A DNA stretch of 64,000 nt from Symbiodinium natans (lineage: Eukaryota > Sar > Dinophyceae > Suessiales > Symbiodiniaceae), in contig CAJNDS010002790.1 in assembly GCA_905221605.1 (NCBI GenBank), positions 678,597 through 742,596 of the forward strand, read 5' to 3'. The translations under genes were made by a program, and so were the position numbers. Shown in pieces: positions 27,781-40,500 of the stretch (positions are counted from its first letter, which is position 1; the number at the start of each line of letters is the position of its first letter). The notes under the pieces are model-generated. The model saw nothing but the letters and a program-made list of their open reading frames with translations, made no database searches and had not been told where the DNA came from.

Positions 27781-28878
27781 ATCCTCGCCGTGACTCAACT
27801 TCAACCCAGCCCTGAGACCCCGATGCATGGAGAGAACCCGGCTCCTCCAGCGGCTGCTTTCGTTCTTGTTCGCAGCCCCGATGTCACGAGCAACGCGAGG
27901 AAAGAAAGACAGACACTAGGCCAAGCAAGCCACAGGCAAACTGGAGTCCTTGCTGTCATCACCTCGCTTGCTGAAGCCTTGCCGAGCTCTTGGGGATGTG
28001 GGCAAAGATCAAAGTAGCTGGGCGTGCTGCGCGCCGCGCACGCGCGTCGGAATGATGGTCGCCGTCGCCTCACCGGGCCGGGGATCACTGCAGCGCGCAA
28101 AATATGCAGAAGAACCACGGGAGGGCCACCTGTCTTCCGCACGTCGCCATCACGCCGCCTCCGCCGAAGCGATGTCAAGGATCCTTAAGCTTTTGAACTG
28201 CCCTCAAAGAGCCGGAGCCCATCTTCGACGCTCAGCCCACGCGCACAGAAGCCTGCGGAAACCACCCGAAGCCGTCCTCTCGCCAGACACGCCGCCCAAA
28301 GGAAAGGCCTCTCCTGCCGAGGCCTCTTACTGTTGATGGCCCAGGCTCTCTGTGTCACAGGTCTTGGAGCTTCGGAGCTTAGGGGGCCTGCAAGGAGGGA
28401 TGCCTGATGTGGGGGAACCCCAGCTGCGCCAGAATCTGGGCTGTGTCTGACTGCAGAGGCACAGGCCCCCTTAAGGGCAGGAGGAGCGGCTTCCCAAGAG
28501 CTTGCTCTGTTCAAGCCTCAGGGAGCCCTTCTTCAGAGTCACCTCAAAGGAGATGTCTTGAAAGGGGGATGTTTTTGGAGGCCTCCCCAGCCCGCAACCT
28601 TCCGAAATCCCAGCATCAGCAGACAGAGTCTACAAGCTTCCTCAGAGCTTCGGAGATCCCCACTCGGCAACGGGACGCTGGGCAGGTTGCACCGGACTCC
28701 AGGGCGGCAGAAACTAAAGGGCCTTGGGTCTTTTGGAGCTTCGACCTACGGTACACCTCCTTCGTTGTTGGGTGTATCCCTCCCTTCTCTGCAAAGGGCT
28801 CCTCTGGGTTTGGGCTTCCGACCTGCTTGCACTCCAGCTGCGCCCTGCGCTGAAACTGCGCCCACGTGGAGACCAGGC
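27781..28878. repeat. 1.1 kb duplicated segment, copy 1
   Basis: Colinear with 61209-62303 in the same orientation at roughly 85-95 percent identity by eye. For example, the stretch around 28335-28510 matches 61814-61990 closely. A short indel near 28580 and a deletion of about 60 bp near 62155 distinguish the copies. Confidence 0.85.
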
Positions 28879-28948
28879 AGGCGCGGGGCAGCCGGACGTG
28901 CACCTCCACGTCGTAGGGGCCGACAAGGACCTCCACCCGGAAGGTCAC
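28616..28948 (-). CDS. Hypothetical ORF of 110 codons (doubtful)
   Basis: An open frame with unremarkable composition and no recognised domain. The homologous stretch at about 62160-62300 has a stop where this copy has a Glu codon (after the QRRAQL segment) and at least three amino-acid replacements, so the frame is not under obvious constraint. Listed because it is the only frame in this GC-rich part that can be tested against a paralogous copy. Confidence 0.15.
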   Translation of the reverse strand: MTFRVEVLVGPYDVEVHVRLPRACLVSTWAQFQRRAQLECKQVGSPNPEEPFAEKGGIHPTTKEVYRRSKLQKTQGPLVSAALESGATCPASRCRVGISEALRKLVDSVC

Positions 28949-29265
28949 TGAGTCAGCACCTGCTCAGTTGCCCTGCAAAGGCCCCCTTAGGGCCTCCGAG
29001 TCTTTTCAGGGGCCCTTCAGGCTTTTTACCCAGGCCTGGGCTCCAAGGATGCAGTCTCCTTCTGGCTTGAAAAAACCCTAAAGATCACCGTGGAGCAGCT
29101 CGGTCGCACTGGGTCAAAGATGGAGCGCAGCTATCTCGCAACCAGGAGCAGATCCCGGGCCTCCCTCATGAGCCCAACCGGCCCGGAGGTGGCTGCACAG
29201 CAAGCGCACGTCTGCCCCCCGGCACCCTGCAAAGGCTTCTGTGGCTCCAAAGGGTGCCGGGCGCA

Positions 29266-29346
29266 CACCCCAAACCCTAAACCCTTAACCCTAAACCCTA
29301 AACCCCTAAACCCTAAACCCTAAACCCTAAACCCTAAACCCTAAAT
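29266..29346 (-). repeat. CCCTAAA array
   Basis: About eleven units, most perfect, isolated within otherwise unique sequence. Confidence 0.92.
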
Positions 29347-29689
29347 AAGCCCTTATTGAAGCGCTCAAGAGGGGAACCCCTGAGCTGCTACGCAGCTCGG
29401 AGATGCAGAAGCCTCCGAGCTAATTAGCCTCGGCTTGTGGGGGCGGGGGGGGGGCCTTTCTGGACGTAATTAAGGATTATTGCAGGTAGGGGGTGAACTT
29501 AGGGGAGACCCTCTTTGAGGAAATCCGCATGTAAAGCTGGGAGAACTCCTCCATGCAAAGGCACAAACTCAGGGGCCTCAGGAACAAAGTCCTCCAGCAC
29601 GGCGAGGAAAAGCCGTCGGCTGCATCCCCTCCTAAGCACTTCCCTCGGAGCCCTGGGGGTCTCCGGAGTCTGAGGGGTTGCGGCCTCTT

Positions 29690-29786
29690 GGGTGTTTCCG
29701 AAGATACGGGTACCTTATTGGGGTCCTCATTATAAAGGAATCCTATTTGGAGGTTTACATTCGGGGCCCCTTATGATCGTAAACCC
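29690..29786. mobile_element. MITE-like element, family C copy 2
   Basis: The left end GGGTGTTTCCG is the inverse of the right end CGTAAACCC. The core GGGTACCTTATTGGGGTCCT is shared with 44909-44996 and, inverted, with 8323-8423. Confidence 0.65.
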
Positions 29787-31340
29787 TGTTTTGGCTTTAG
29801 CCAGGCTTTCGCTGATGTCGGCGTTGGAAGACCTAGGGTTGGGCACCTGGACAACTTGCAGGAAAGCAGCTCCATGCCTAGACCTCGTAGAAGCTGTGAG
29901 AAGGGGTTCGGGTTTTCAGGCTTTAAGGGCTTGGGGTCGGATGACCCCAAGCGTCCGAATGCAGCCACTGCCCACACGCGCAGGCGTCGTCTGTCAGCCA
30001 ACAGGCTCCAGCTCAAATACACTGGTCCTGCGATGCTTCGTGGACGCGCACGATTGAAGGGAAGCGCCCAAAGCTCCGTTGCCAGACCGGCCGACGGCAT
30101 GACTAGCAAGCGCGGCTACATGATATGGCGACGCCCACAGCAAGTTGCCCAGCTTCGGTGTCGGGCTGTCGGCAGGCATCCGGAAGCAACCCTAAGATGA
30201 GAACGCCTCAGCTCAAGGCCACTACCAAGGCCTCCTCTTGCGATTGCGTCAGAGTCACTGAGTTTGCGACCAGGGGTCTTCGCATGTCTCTTAGAGCATC
30301 TTTATAGGGCTCGAGGAAAGGGCCCTCTCTCGGGGTTCTTTGCTCTCACGGCCCTTAAGTCTTACGTGCAGCCTTGAGGCTCGGTTTCGGGGTCATGGGG
30401 GGTCCCTCTCAACTTCCCGACCGTCCTCAGAACCTTCAAAGAATCCACAGTATCCCAATACCCAGAGTTGCGACACCGCTGCTGCGTCGTCTCGGAGACA
30501 TCCAAGTCAGGCGGGAAGCCCAGTCTGCGGGAGTCCTGTGCGCCAAGTTGCAAGGGACTTCCTTCGATGGATTTCGGGTCTCGCGCGCCACGCCGGCCTT
30601 TTTCTGGACGAGGTTCGCCAGATGCGCGGGATGCGCCGGATGCGTTCGCCGACCTACTTCTTCAAGAACCAGGGAGTAGAAGGGTTAAACCTTATTCTTC
30701 TTACAAAAAACGAAGCCCAAAAAGCTTCAAGTTCATCTATAAGTCTATGGGCTAAGTACATCACGCTCGATATGTCGAGGCGAGAATGAGGGCGGGCCAG
30801 CAACCCACACAGTTGCCGGGGGCATACGTCTGGGATCCCACAGTGTACAGGCAGATGTCAGTGATCCGAGGGTCAAGCTCCTTCAAGCAGCCAGACACAC
30901 AGGCTTGAGGAGTTGGAGCACGCTGCACCCTGAGGGCAAGGCGTGATGACGCGTGAAGTCGCCTCTTCCCTGCCACAGACCCTAAACCCTGAACCCTAAA
31001 TCTTACACCCACAATGAAGAGGAGCTGCCACCACCCTTTCACACAATGTGCACGCAGGGCGTGGGTACTCATGGCATGCCAGCCATGGCGCAGACATCCG
31101 CGTGCAGGGCCGCTGCGTCGCTGGAACGCGTGCAAGGGACGCGGGGGAGGTGGCTTGTGGCGTCCCCTCTGCTGTGCTTCCCACCAGAATCGGAGAACAT
31201 GCAGGGGGAGTCCTGAATCCACTGAAGCAGGGTTCGGGATCTCCAGGGTCAACCCGCCCCTGCCCGGCCCGGCTCCGAGTGGCAAGTCAGCACCGGGGCG
31301 CCAAGCTTTGAGCGGCTGAACCTTCCTCAGGTTCTGCTTT

Positions 31341-31854
31341 GCTGTCCTAAACCCTATAAAACCCCTGGGAAGGGGCACGCTCAAAAAGGCTGGCATGGGG
31401 AGAGGCTGGCAGCTTACACTTAAGCCCCAGATTCTGAGCCCCAACAAACCTACCCTAAAACCGAAAACCATCCTCCCCACAGCCTGCGAGGCCCGAGCAC
31501 CTGAGTCACGGCACAGACGGAGGGGGGTTAGGGTACGTCAGACGTGGGCGGAGCTACGTTATGGGAGACACAGTTGCAAGTTCTGAACTCTTGGGAGGCG
31601 ACAGGGCATCGCAGGTGGGACAAACGTCCGAAAACGGTGTTGCGCCGCTGCGCCGCCGCGCCGTGCCGGGTGCCGAGCCCTAAACCCCAAACCTTGCAAG
31701 GAGCGGAGCACGATGCAATGGAGTGCGGAGCAACGGGGCGGAGCAGTGTTGTGGACGCCGTTTCCGCCCAGAACGCGACCGAGCCCGACTAAAACATGAC
31801 CTCTGATAGCCATCACGCCATGTGGTCACGACCTGGAGAAACGCGGAGTGGAGC
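31341..31854. other. Non-coding stretch
   Basis: No repeat or gene recognised. It leads directly into the satellite at 31855. Confidence 0.5.
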
Positions 31855-32800
31855 CCGGCTTTCTGCATCAGTTGCGTCACGAATGACGGTTTTTGCAATG
31901 CCACATGAAGTCGCTCAGACCTCCCTCGATGGTGTGTTTCCGATGCCGTTCAGGTTTAGGCACGGACGGACCCAGGCTTTCTGCCACACATGCGTCACGA
32001 ATGATGCCGCCCGCACGGCCAAATCAAATCGCTCAGACCTCCCTCGACAGTGTGCTTGGGATGCCCAGAGGGTTTAGGCACGAGAGGACCTTGGCTTTCT
32101 GCAACACTTGCGTCACGAATGACGCACCCTGCACGGCCACATGAAGTCGCTCAGACCTCCCTCGACGTGTGTTTCCGACGCCCTAAGATTTGTAGGCACG
32201 AGTGGGCACTGGCTCTATTGCAGCACTTGCGTCACGAATGACGCCCCTGCAAGGTCAAATGAAGTGCCTCAGACCTCCCTCGACGGTGTGCTTCTGACAC
32301 CCCCTGCAAGGTCAAATGAAGTCGCTCAGACCTCCCCCGATGCGGTCTTTCCGATGCCCTTCAGGTGTAGGCAGGAGAGGAGCCTGGCTTTCTGCAACTC
32401 TGGCGTCACGAATGACGCCCCCTGCAAGGCCAAATGAAGACGCTCAGAGACCTCTCCCGACGGTGTGTTCGATGCCCTTCAGGTTTAGGCACGAGTGGAC
32501 CCTGGCGTTCTGCAACACTTGACGAGTGACCCCTGCAAGCCCACTTTTGAGCGACCGTACATGTCGGGCCATGTCCTCGCAAGGTAAAGCCGCAAGTACC
32601 ATAGCTTTGACCCTTGCTCAAATGAAGTCGCTCAGACCTCCCGTGGGTTTCCGATGCCCTCGCGCGAGAGGACCCTGGCTTTCTGCAGCACTTGCATCAC
32701 GAGTGACGCCCCCTGCAGGGCCAAATGAGGTCGCTCAGACCTCCCTCGACGGGGTGTTTCCGATGCGCTTCAGGCCTAGGCACCTCACAGGACGGCCTGG
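31855..32800 (+). repeat. Satellite of about 118 bp, seven to eight units
   Basis: The landmark GCGTCACGAATGACG (with variants) recurs near 31874, 31992, 32110, 32229, 32402, 32520 and 32695. Steps are 118-119 bp, with two steps of about 173 bp that contain an extra half unit. Each unit also has AAGTCGCTCAGACCTCCC and a GGCTTTCTGCAACACTTG segment. Units are about 80-90 percent alike by eye. The frames through it repeat the same peptide and are not genes. Confidence 0.9.
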
Positions 32801-34097
32801 ATCTACTGAAGACACGGTAAGATACTATTTGCCCTACAGCAGCGGACTCGGCACTTCATCATGATTGCAAGTCACTCGCGTATGGCATGAGAAGAGTCTA
32901 CTGGCTTCTGAGATGATTCCTCCGTCTTGGCACCGCGCATTGGCCCCAAGCCGCGCACCTTCGGGTGCGGCTGGCTTGGTGAGGGCTTGCCAAGGTTCGG
33001 GGATAATGAATGCAAGGTTGCAAGTGGGGTCACCTCTGCTTTGACTTTGTTTACGGTTACCTCTAACTTGTAACCCAACTTACACCTCCATGCATGAGCC
33101 TTCAAGCAACGGGAGGAACAAATCCCACCAACCTATAGGCCAAGGGGTCCTAAACCCTTCATGGCACCCCGGAAGCTCTGCACCAAAAACCCTGAATGCC
33201 CAAACCCCCCTAAACCCTAAACCCTAAACCCTAAACCCTAAACCCTGAACGCTCAAACCCTAAACCCTACTGTCTGACTGTCTGACATTGTGCGTCCTGA
33301 ACATCGATTTTGATGCCCTCCCCCCCTAATATTCCACCACCCCACGGGGGTTCACATTCGCCTTGGCTTCCTGCCGAGAAGCGTCTAAAATTCGTCTCAG
33401 CTTCCTGCTGAGAAGCATCTGGAACAAGCAGACCCGGATCCGGTCTGCTTCCCTTTGTGACACTCCCATACCTGTGTGACCCCTCACGATCGCTTGGAGC
33501 AGCTCCCTTGGACCCTCTGGGACTCCCCTGAAACATTCCTGGGACGCCCCTTGAGAACTTGCTCTCGGACCTCATTGGACCCTCTGTCCGGCCCCTGAAA
33601 CCTTCCTAAAACCTTCTCCCCCCCTCTTTGTCGGCTTCCTGCCGAGAAGCGTTTGGAACAAGCAGACCCGGATCCGGCCGGGCTGTCCAGGCGGCGCGCG
33701 CAAGCGTTTACCATTTTGGGGGGAGGCTGGTCCTCATTTACAAGGCGGCCCCCTCTTAGGGTACCCAAAAGGGGCCATAACTTGGTGAGGACCAGCTGGA
33801 AACCGTACCCGAACCACAACACAACCGTAGCGACGTGGAGACATCGGTTGGGGGGAGGAAGGCTTAGAACAGTCTAGGGCTCAGGGTTTAGGATTTAGGG
33901 CTTAGGATGGCTTAGGGTCTATAGGGCTTACAGTAAGGGTTCAGGGTTCAGGGTGCAGGGTTTAGGCCTCTTAGGGTTGTTTTAAGGCCAAGCTTGCCTC
34001 CTCTTGCACGCCAAGAAATGAACAGGAGCCACGGCGCTTACATCCGGAAGCCCTGTGATAGGTTTCTGTGTCTTTTTGTGATTTGTAGGGTTGATAC
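32801..34097. other. Non-coding region with short repeats
   Basis: Holds a degenerate family-B-like arm around 32995-33100, a CCCTAAA array at 33205-33270, three copies of a CTTCCTGC(C/T)GAGAAGC module at about 33366, 33402 and 33634 (the last two followed by GGAACAAGCAGACCCGGATC), and degenerate TTTAGGG at 33880-33980. Part of it (about 33640-33710) recurs near 63345-63545. No gene supported. Confidence 0.6.
33205..33270 (-). repeat. CCCTAAA array
   Basis: About eight units, the last ones degenerate. Confidence 0.9.
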
Positions 34098-34208
34098 TTG
34101 GGATGCTCCCCCTTATACTACCAGTCCTTAATAGGGATTCTAGTACTCTAGTACCCCACTATAACCCCGATTAAGGACTGCGAGTATAAGGGGGAACGAA
34201 CATCCCAA
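34098..34208. mobile_element. MITE-like hairpin element, family A copy 4, with 8-bp target duplication
   Basis: 111 bp. It starts TTGGGATGCTCCCCCTTATA and ends with the inverted counterpart TATAAGGGGGAACGAACATC-CCAA. Inner arms AGTCCTTAATAGGG and CGATTAAGGACT continue the pairing. It is flanked on both sides by GTTGATAC (34090-34097 and 34209-34216), an 8-bp target-site duplication. There is no coding capacity, so movement would need enzymes from elsewhere. An 8-bp duplication is typical of hAT-type elements. Confidence 0.85.
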
Positions 34209-34682
34209 GTTGATACCAAAGTCTAAGCGAATCCGTGCAAGCTTGTTCCGCATTCCTTTTGGATTGACCGGTATACTTCTTGAAAGCACCCCATTTGTCC
34301 GCACCACACTCGGATCACCCGTGTAATACGTGAAGTGCGTATCGCTAAGGCACTTTGTGCTGCATCACTAGCGCCTGTGAGGTTCTTCTGACTCTTGAAT
34401 TGTGCAGCTTGGGCCTCGATGCTCTGCTGCGTCAGAAACACCACTGAACTTTCAAACTCGCCCCAAAGTGGGAGATGTACTCAGATGTACCAACATAGCG
34501 GAATCAGACAACAATGAGTCGACGCTCTCGATCGACATTTAGAGCGAGGGATTGACGTGGCAAGGCAAACCCAATCCAGGACAATGTCCCCAAGAAGCCG
34601 CGAAAAACAAACAAAACGAGCGACATCAACCACCGTTTCTGCTACAAGAACCATCCACTGCAGCTCGATTTGTTCTTAATGC

Positions 34683-34875
34683 TTGAGACGGAGAGACGGA
34701 GAGACGGAGAGACGGAGAGATGGAGAGACGGAGAGACGGAGAGGCGGAGAGACGGAGAGACGGAGAGACGGAGAGACGGAGAGACGGAGAGACGGAGAGA
34801 CGGAGAGACGGAGAGACGGAGAGCCGGAGAGAGACGGAGAGAGACACACAAAGACCCACAAAGACACACAGAGAC
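34683..34875 (+). repeat. GAGACGGA microsatellite
   Basis: About nineteen eight-base units, then GAGACACA and ACAAAGAC variants. Charged-repeat frames (RRDGETE type) through it are artefacts. Confidence 0.95.
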
Positions 34876-35139
34876 TCAGAGAGTCTCAGAGAGACTCAGA
34901 GAGGCAGTTGGTCTTGAGCGTTCTCTTGTCTTGAGCGATCCTTTTATACACTAAGGCATATTCCTTGCTTAAGAGGCATTGGGCTCTTTGGGGACTCAGA
35001 GAGAAACGGAGAGATGGTTGGTCTTGAGGGTTTTCTTGTCTTGAGCAAGGTCTTTGCTGTCTCGATTCTCTGTAAGACGTACAGCGGGCCGATTGCTAAT
35101 CTATAATACAAATGCCGCAAAGCCCAGTCACCCCAACAC

Positions 35140-35367
35140 GTGCTCCTTCATTTTCCTGTGGGCAGATATCCTGAAGATCTCAAGACTATTGCAGCATCAA
35201 CTGCCCCAACTGCATGCAGTCTGCGGGATGAGTTGACTCGATCCGTTCTTCACGATCCCAAAGGTGGGCCCAGGCTGGTGCTGGACGCGGGTGCACGAAC
35301 ACATCGAACGCTCGAACGCTGGGCACCTTGTCTGCAGCTACAAGTCTGCACTATAGGAACCCCTTAA
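35140..35367 (+). CDS. Hypothetical ORF retained in both blocks (doubtful)
   Basis: About 70 codons around YPEDLKTIAASTAPTACSL stay open in both blocks (49751-49960 in block B). Over roughly 200 bases the copies differ at two synonymous and two replacement sites within the frame, too few to show constraint. No domain recognised; possibly an exon or a repeat-derived fragment. Confidence 0.2.
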   Translation: MLLHFPVGRYPEDLKTIAASTAPTACSLRDELTRSVLHDPKGGPRLVLDAGARTHRTLERWAPCLQLQVCTIGTP

Positions 35368-38149
35368 AAACCCTACGCGGCTTGAGGTCTGTCAGGTGCT
35401 CTGCAGCGGCGTATCTTCACAGGGCATCACCACAAGCTCACATCTCTGATCCCCCTGCGCTGGGGCGATGCTTTCCGAAAAGCTAGCTTTGGCTTTGTGT
35501 TGGGTAGAACTTTCTACCTGGCTTGTGGGATTAGGTCCATCACTGAGGACTTACCTTAAACGCCAAGTTACCCAAAATACAAAACAAAACACTATACCCC
35601 CTAAACAGGCAACTGTATCCCAAAATCATAGTAGACGGCTCGTGAGGCAAGGTCTATCCGAGGGCCCGGGACACGCAGAAGCGTGGAGATTCCCCGGATC
35701 ACTTGCGACGGAAGTCTGGGCTGAAACAAAGACCCGTGCTGTAGTCAGACTGTGCTAAAGATCCCTGAACCCTAAACCCTAAACCCTAAACTGGTGCTTC
35801 GGGCCTTGCAGCCTTCGGTTGCCTACGTCTAAAGTCTAAAGTCTAAAGCTTTTTGTAGCACCCAGCCGTCCTCGTCCAGAAACCCATCGCTGGAAACCGA
35901 CCTTCGGCTGCAAAGAGGCGCCCAGCGAAGGCGACCACGACAGAAACTGCTCATGGGCAAGTTCTTCAACCTCAAGCTCATGTCAGTACTTTTTCAAGCC
36001 CAGGTTCAAGCCCGTAAGGCGAGATGCCTCGGCAGAACGTCTCGGAGCTATGACTCCCTCAACCCTGAGCAAACTCCTGGCAAGCGCGGACGAAGGATCC
36101 ATCGCGACCAAAAAAAAAGGCGGGAAGGAATCCTGTCAGCGATCCCCGACATCAGAACTGAATTGGCTGAGCGTCGTTCTCAGCAGCATGTGCTTCATGT
36201 GCCAAGACGTCTCTCATCGGGAAACAGCGATGGCATTGACGACGGTGAGTCCCGGAGGGGCTCACCCAAAGTAGGAGAACCCGGTGAGCCTCCTCAGCCA
36301 GCTATCCCGACAAGCTCCTCCGGCATGCCTTTCCGGCCTGCTTACAGGATCTTCTCAAAGGCTGCAAACGCCGGGGGCGCTGGAAATGCTGCGATGTGCT
36401 GGTGAGTTCACAGAGTGGCCTTTTTGGGAGGAGAGAGCCAAGGGCCCTTAGATCTCCTCGAGACATTGGTGCCCCATCGGATGCTGCTTTGAGAAGTCAG
36501 AGAGTCAGAGCACCTCTGAAAGGCCAACTTGCGCAGAGTGCGGAGACTAGGGACACCACGGAGAGAAGTTAAGACCTCCCTTTCAAGGAAGATGCCTTCC
36601 CATATGCCTTTTCAAGGAGAGGAGGCAAAGAGGGCTGAAGCCCCCTGCTTGGAAAATAAGGTGGCGCAGCTCCCGCGGGGTGCAAGAATAGACACTTTGT
36701 TCCTCGTCATTGTGCATGGGTTTTGGGGTTCAGAGGCTTCAGGGCTCACAGCTCAAGATTGCAAACGCGCACGATGTGCAAGACTCCGTCGGGTGAAGTG
36801 AGAGCGGGGGCGCGACAGCACGCAGGTGCTGAGGTCCCGCAAGCCCTTGGGCCGTAATCTCTTCCACGCCACGCAGAGAACGGCCAAGGCGCTGGAGGGT
36901 GCCAGGCTGGTCAGGCCAGAATGCCTGAAACATACGAAGCGGGGCGAACCCGGTGAAAAAAGCAGAAGTGGAAATTCAGGCAGTTGAAGGGCTTTCCAGA
37001 ACAACCTGTAGGAAGGTCTCGGCCAAAACTTGAAACAACCACTCAATTGCAGCGCCCTAGATACAAGCGGCCTTGCGGACAGCGTGTGGCTGTCGAGCCT
37101 TCCATCCCTTGACTTCCTTAGCTCCCTGAACTTACTCTGAGTACTCTTGTTACTGCTCTCTTACACCCTGAGTTCCCAACTCCTCTTTGGATCGGAGCCC
37201 CCTGTCTGCTGTCTGAGAGGAGGCTGGGCCCCGACGGCCACAAGACATCTTTTGGAAAAGGCTGCCGGGGCGAAGGTAAACGACGTAAGCTGGATCACGC
37301 CGTTTGCCCCTAAACCCTAAACCCTAAGCCGTTTGCAGTCGGCCTTGCTTAGAGGTTTTTGAGGTTGAAAACGCAAGGCCGGTGCCCGAAGGGAAGTCTG
37401 CAAAGCTTAGATGAAGCACGGATCCCCGCAGGAACCCACATCATCGGCCCCTTTTGGGTCTCCGCAATGTCAGCACACTCCCAGCGCACGCTGACCAACT
37501 GCATCCACTTGCCACAAGATGGTCATCTTTCTTTTCTGGGGGGGGCCTTAAATATTCGGGGCCGCAAGATGATAGGGAGCAATTCGCCGGCGGCAGTGCC
37601 ACGGCGTTCTTTTCGTTGCCCCCTAGCGAAAGAGGCCAGAATTCCTGAGCATGGCTGGCCGAACGCCACGGCTCGAGACTCCACGAAGGGCACATCTTGA
37701 ATCCGTTGTTCCAGTTTGCAAGCCTTCAGACGAGCCTCACAAGCCGATGCGCCGTCACTCAAGGCCTCAAGTGACTCAGCTCCAACGTCCCAACCGCGAC
37801 CCCCACCGCCCAGCAATCGAGTTGCTCTTTTGGGTTCGACAGCCCGTGCCACTCCTGGGCTGCTTCGAGGACACTCCTTGCCTGCCTGCCTCTCAACTTG
37901 GGAGGCCTCGACAGGGCATTTTTGTTCCGCCTCCACAGACGTGCAAGCTTGTACCGTGGAGCTAAACATCTTGGAGCCGGAGCATGCCGTGAGATCATTA
38001 AACGAAGCAGCTGGTTTGGCATGAAGGCTTAGGCTTGCATCGTGTCACAGTCAATCTGGAACTGAAAGAAGGCTTCCAGTCGCGCTGGAGGCGCACTTTT
38101 GCGACGGTTGCGACCCACGATGCTAGTGCCTGAGCCGTCCCAGCATCTG

Positions 38150-40500
38150 CACTCAGACGGAGCCCTAGCAACTCTGAAATCATGACTCTTGCTGTTCTTG
38201 GCATCGTTTTTCTGACTCCCACTTGCTTCGCCGTCATTTGCAGAAGTGTTGGGCTATACTTTTCGAATACTCTCGGCAAGTCTCGGTTCAAGGGCCCCTC
38301 GCTTTCGATATGCGACGTCAGAGGGCATCAAGAGGAATGTCAGAGGGCATCAAGAGGAATCGCTTTGAATCAAGGGGCAGTTGTTTAGTTCCGCCGGGCT
38401 GCTTGTGAAGTCTTGGGGCAGTGGTCGGTGGAAAGCCAATGCGGCCGCTACTTCTGCACTCGTGTTGGGTGCGGCAACTTTCGGTGCACACTGAATCTGC
38501 GCCCTTCTCCCTATGGCGGCTTGTTTATGTGAACGTCCTTGCTTCAGGGTCTAAATGTCGGTGGCGGCACTCCCTGAGACAATGCAGAAGACGCACAGCC
38601 AATTGCCATCAGGGATTCGGCTTGCCTCCGACACCACGAAGCTGCACATTGGCAAGACTGACCTTGCTCATCAGGACAAAAAGCAGACAGTCGTCACCTG
38701 AACTTCGTGACAGCCTTCTCTGCTGGCTACGGGTCCGGTGTCGTGCACACACAGACTTGGAACTTCTGGCGGCTCTCAGTGTGCTCTGCGCCATCTGAAA
38801 CAGCGCCTGGGCATGCAAAGGCACAGCACATGGCCTGTCCAGCGCAGCAAGCGCGTAGGATGACGACTTGGCGGTTACGACCTACGACGCTAGTGCCGCA
38901 AAAGCCAAACAAACAGCAAGGAAGCAAACACAGCGACGCGTAAATCGTGTTGCGAAGGCATACTCTTCGTCGTCGAAATATCCCTCTGACTAAACCAGAA
39001 CCCTAGTAACTGCAAATCATGACTCTTGCTGCTCTTGGCATCATTATTCTGGTTAGGATGAAAGACTCCCACTTGCCTCGCCGTCATTTGCACAAGTGTT
39101 GGGTTATACTGTTAGAACACGTTCGGCAAGTCTCGGTTCAAGGGCGCCTCGCTGTCGATATGCGACGTCAGCAGGCATCAAGAGGAATCGCTTTGAATCA
39201 GGGGGCAGTTGTTTAGTTCCGCCGGGCTGCTTGTGAAGTCTTGGGGCAGTGGTCGGTGGAAAGCCAATGCGGCCGCTACTTCTGCACTCGTGTTGGGTGC
39301 GCAACTTTCGGTGCACACTGAATCTGCGCCCTTCTCCCTATGGCGGCTTGTTTATGTGAACGTCCTTGCTGCAGGGTCTAAATGTCGGTGGCGGCACTCC
39401 CTGAGACAATGCAGAAGACGCACAGCCAATCAGGGATTCGGCTTGCTTCCGACACCACGAAGCTGCACATTGGCAAGACTGACCTTGCTCATCAGGACAA
39501 AAAGCAGACAGTCGTCACCTGAACTTCGTGACAGCCTTCTCTGCTGGCTACGGGTCCGGTGTCGTGCACACACAGACTTGGAACTTCTGGCGGCTCTCAG
39601 TGTGCTCTGCGCCATCTGAAACAGCGCCTGGGCATGCAAAGGCACAGCACATGGCCTGTCCAGCGCAGCAAGCGCGTAGGATGACGACTTGGCGGTTACG
39701 ACCTACGACGCTAGTGCCGCAAAAGCCAAACAAACAGCAAGGAAGCAAACACAGCGACGCGTAAATCGTGTTGCGAAGGCATACTCTTCGTCGTCGAAAT
39801 ATCCCTCTGACTAAGCCAGAACCCTAGTAACTGCAAATCATGACTCTTGCTGCTCTTGGCATCATTATTCTGGTTAGGATGAACGACTCCCACTTGCCTC
39901 GCCGTCATTTGCACAAGTGTTGGGTTATACTGTTAGAACACGTTCGGCAAGTCTCGGTTCAAGGGCGCCTCACTTTCGATATGCGACGTCAGCAGGCATC
40001 AAGAGGAATCGCTTTGAATCAGGGGGCAGTTGTTTAGTTCCGCCGGGCTGCTTGTGAAGTCTTGGGGCAGTGGTCGGTGGAAAGCCAATGCGGCCGCTAC
40101 TTCTGCACTCGTGTTGGGTGCGGCAACTTTCGGTGCACAGACCTGACCCGAAGCAGAAACCACCGTGCACTGAACCTGCACCCTTTTCCTATGGCAGCTT
40201 GTTTATGTGAACGTCCTTGCTTCAGGGTCTAAACGTGGTAGTCCCTGAGACAAAGCAGAGGACCACAGCAAATTGCCATCAGGGATCAGGCTTGCTTCCG
40301 GCACCACGAAGCTGTAAATCAGCAAGACTGATCTTGCTCATCAGAACAAACAGCACAAAGTTGTCACTTGAACTTCGTGACAGCCTTTTCTGTTGGCCAC
40401 GGGTCCGGTGCCGCGCACACCCAGATTGCTCTGCCCGTCTGAAACGGCGCCTGGGCATACAAAGTCCGCAGAGTCCAGTGTTCCTCATGGACAGCAAGGA
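38150..40500 (+). repeat. Direct tandem repeat of 821-837 bp, three units (third partial)
   Basis: The landmark ATGACTCTTGCTG(C/T)TCTTGG occurs at 38182, 39019 and 39840. Units two and three are nearly identical over several hundred bases, including the GGCAGTGGTCGGTGGAAAGC segment at about 38418, 39245 and 40066. The third unit diverges after about 40130. Block B has only one unit of this type at 52850-53700, so the amplification followed the block duplication or was lost in B. Confidence 0.92.

Larger units (their letters stand above)
28880..31340. other. Non-coding region
   Basis: Contains a CCCTAAA array at 29266-29346 and a family C element at 29690-29786. Remaining frames are short and overlapping. 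No supported gene. Confidence 0.65.

Noticed and set aside
31796-32437. Series of frames with repeated Thr/Ser-rich peptides
   Set aside because: They are translations of the 118-bp satellite.
31855-32800. CRISPR-like array
   Set aside because: The units are whole diverged satellites with no short identical repeat and unique spacers, and the genome looks eukaryotic.
34670-34954. Charged-repeat frames (RRDGETE type)
   Set aside because: They are translations of the GAGACGGA microsatellite in several frames and strands.
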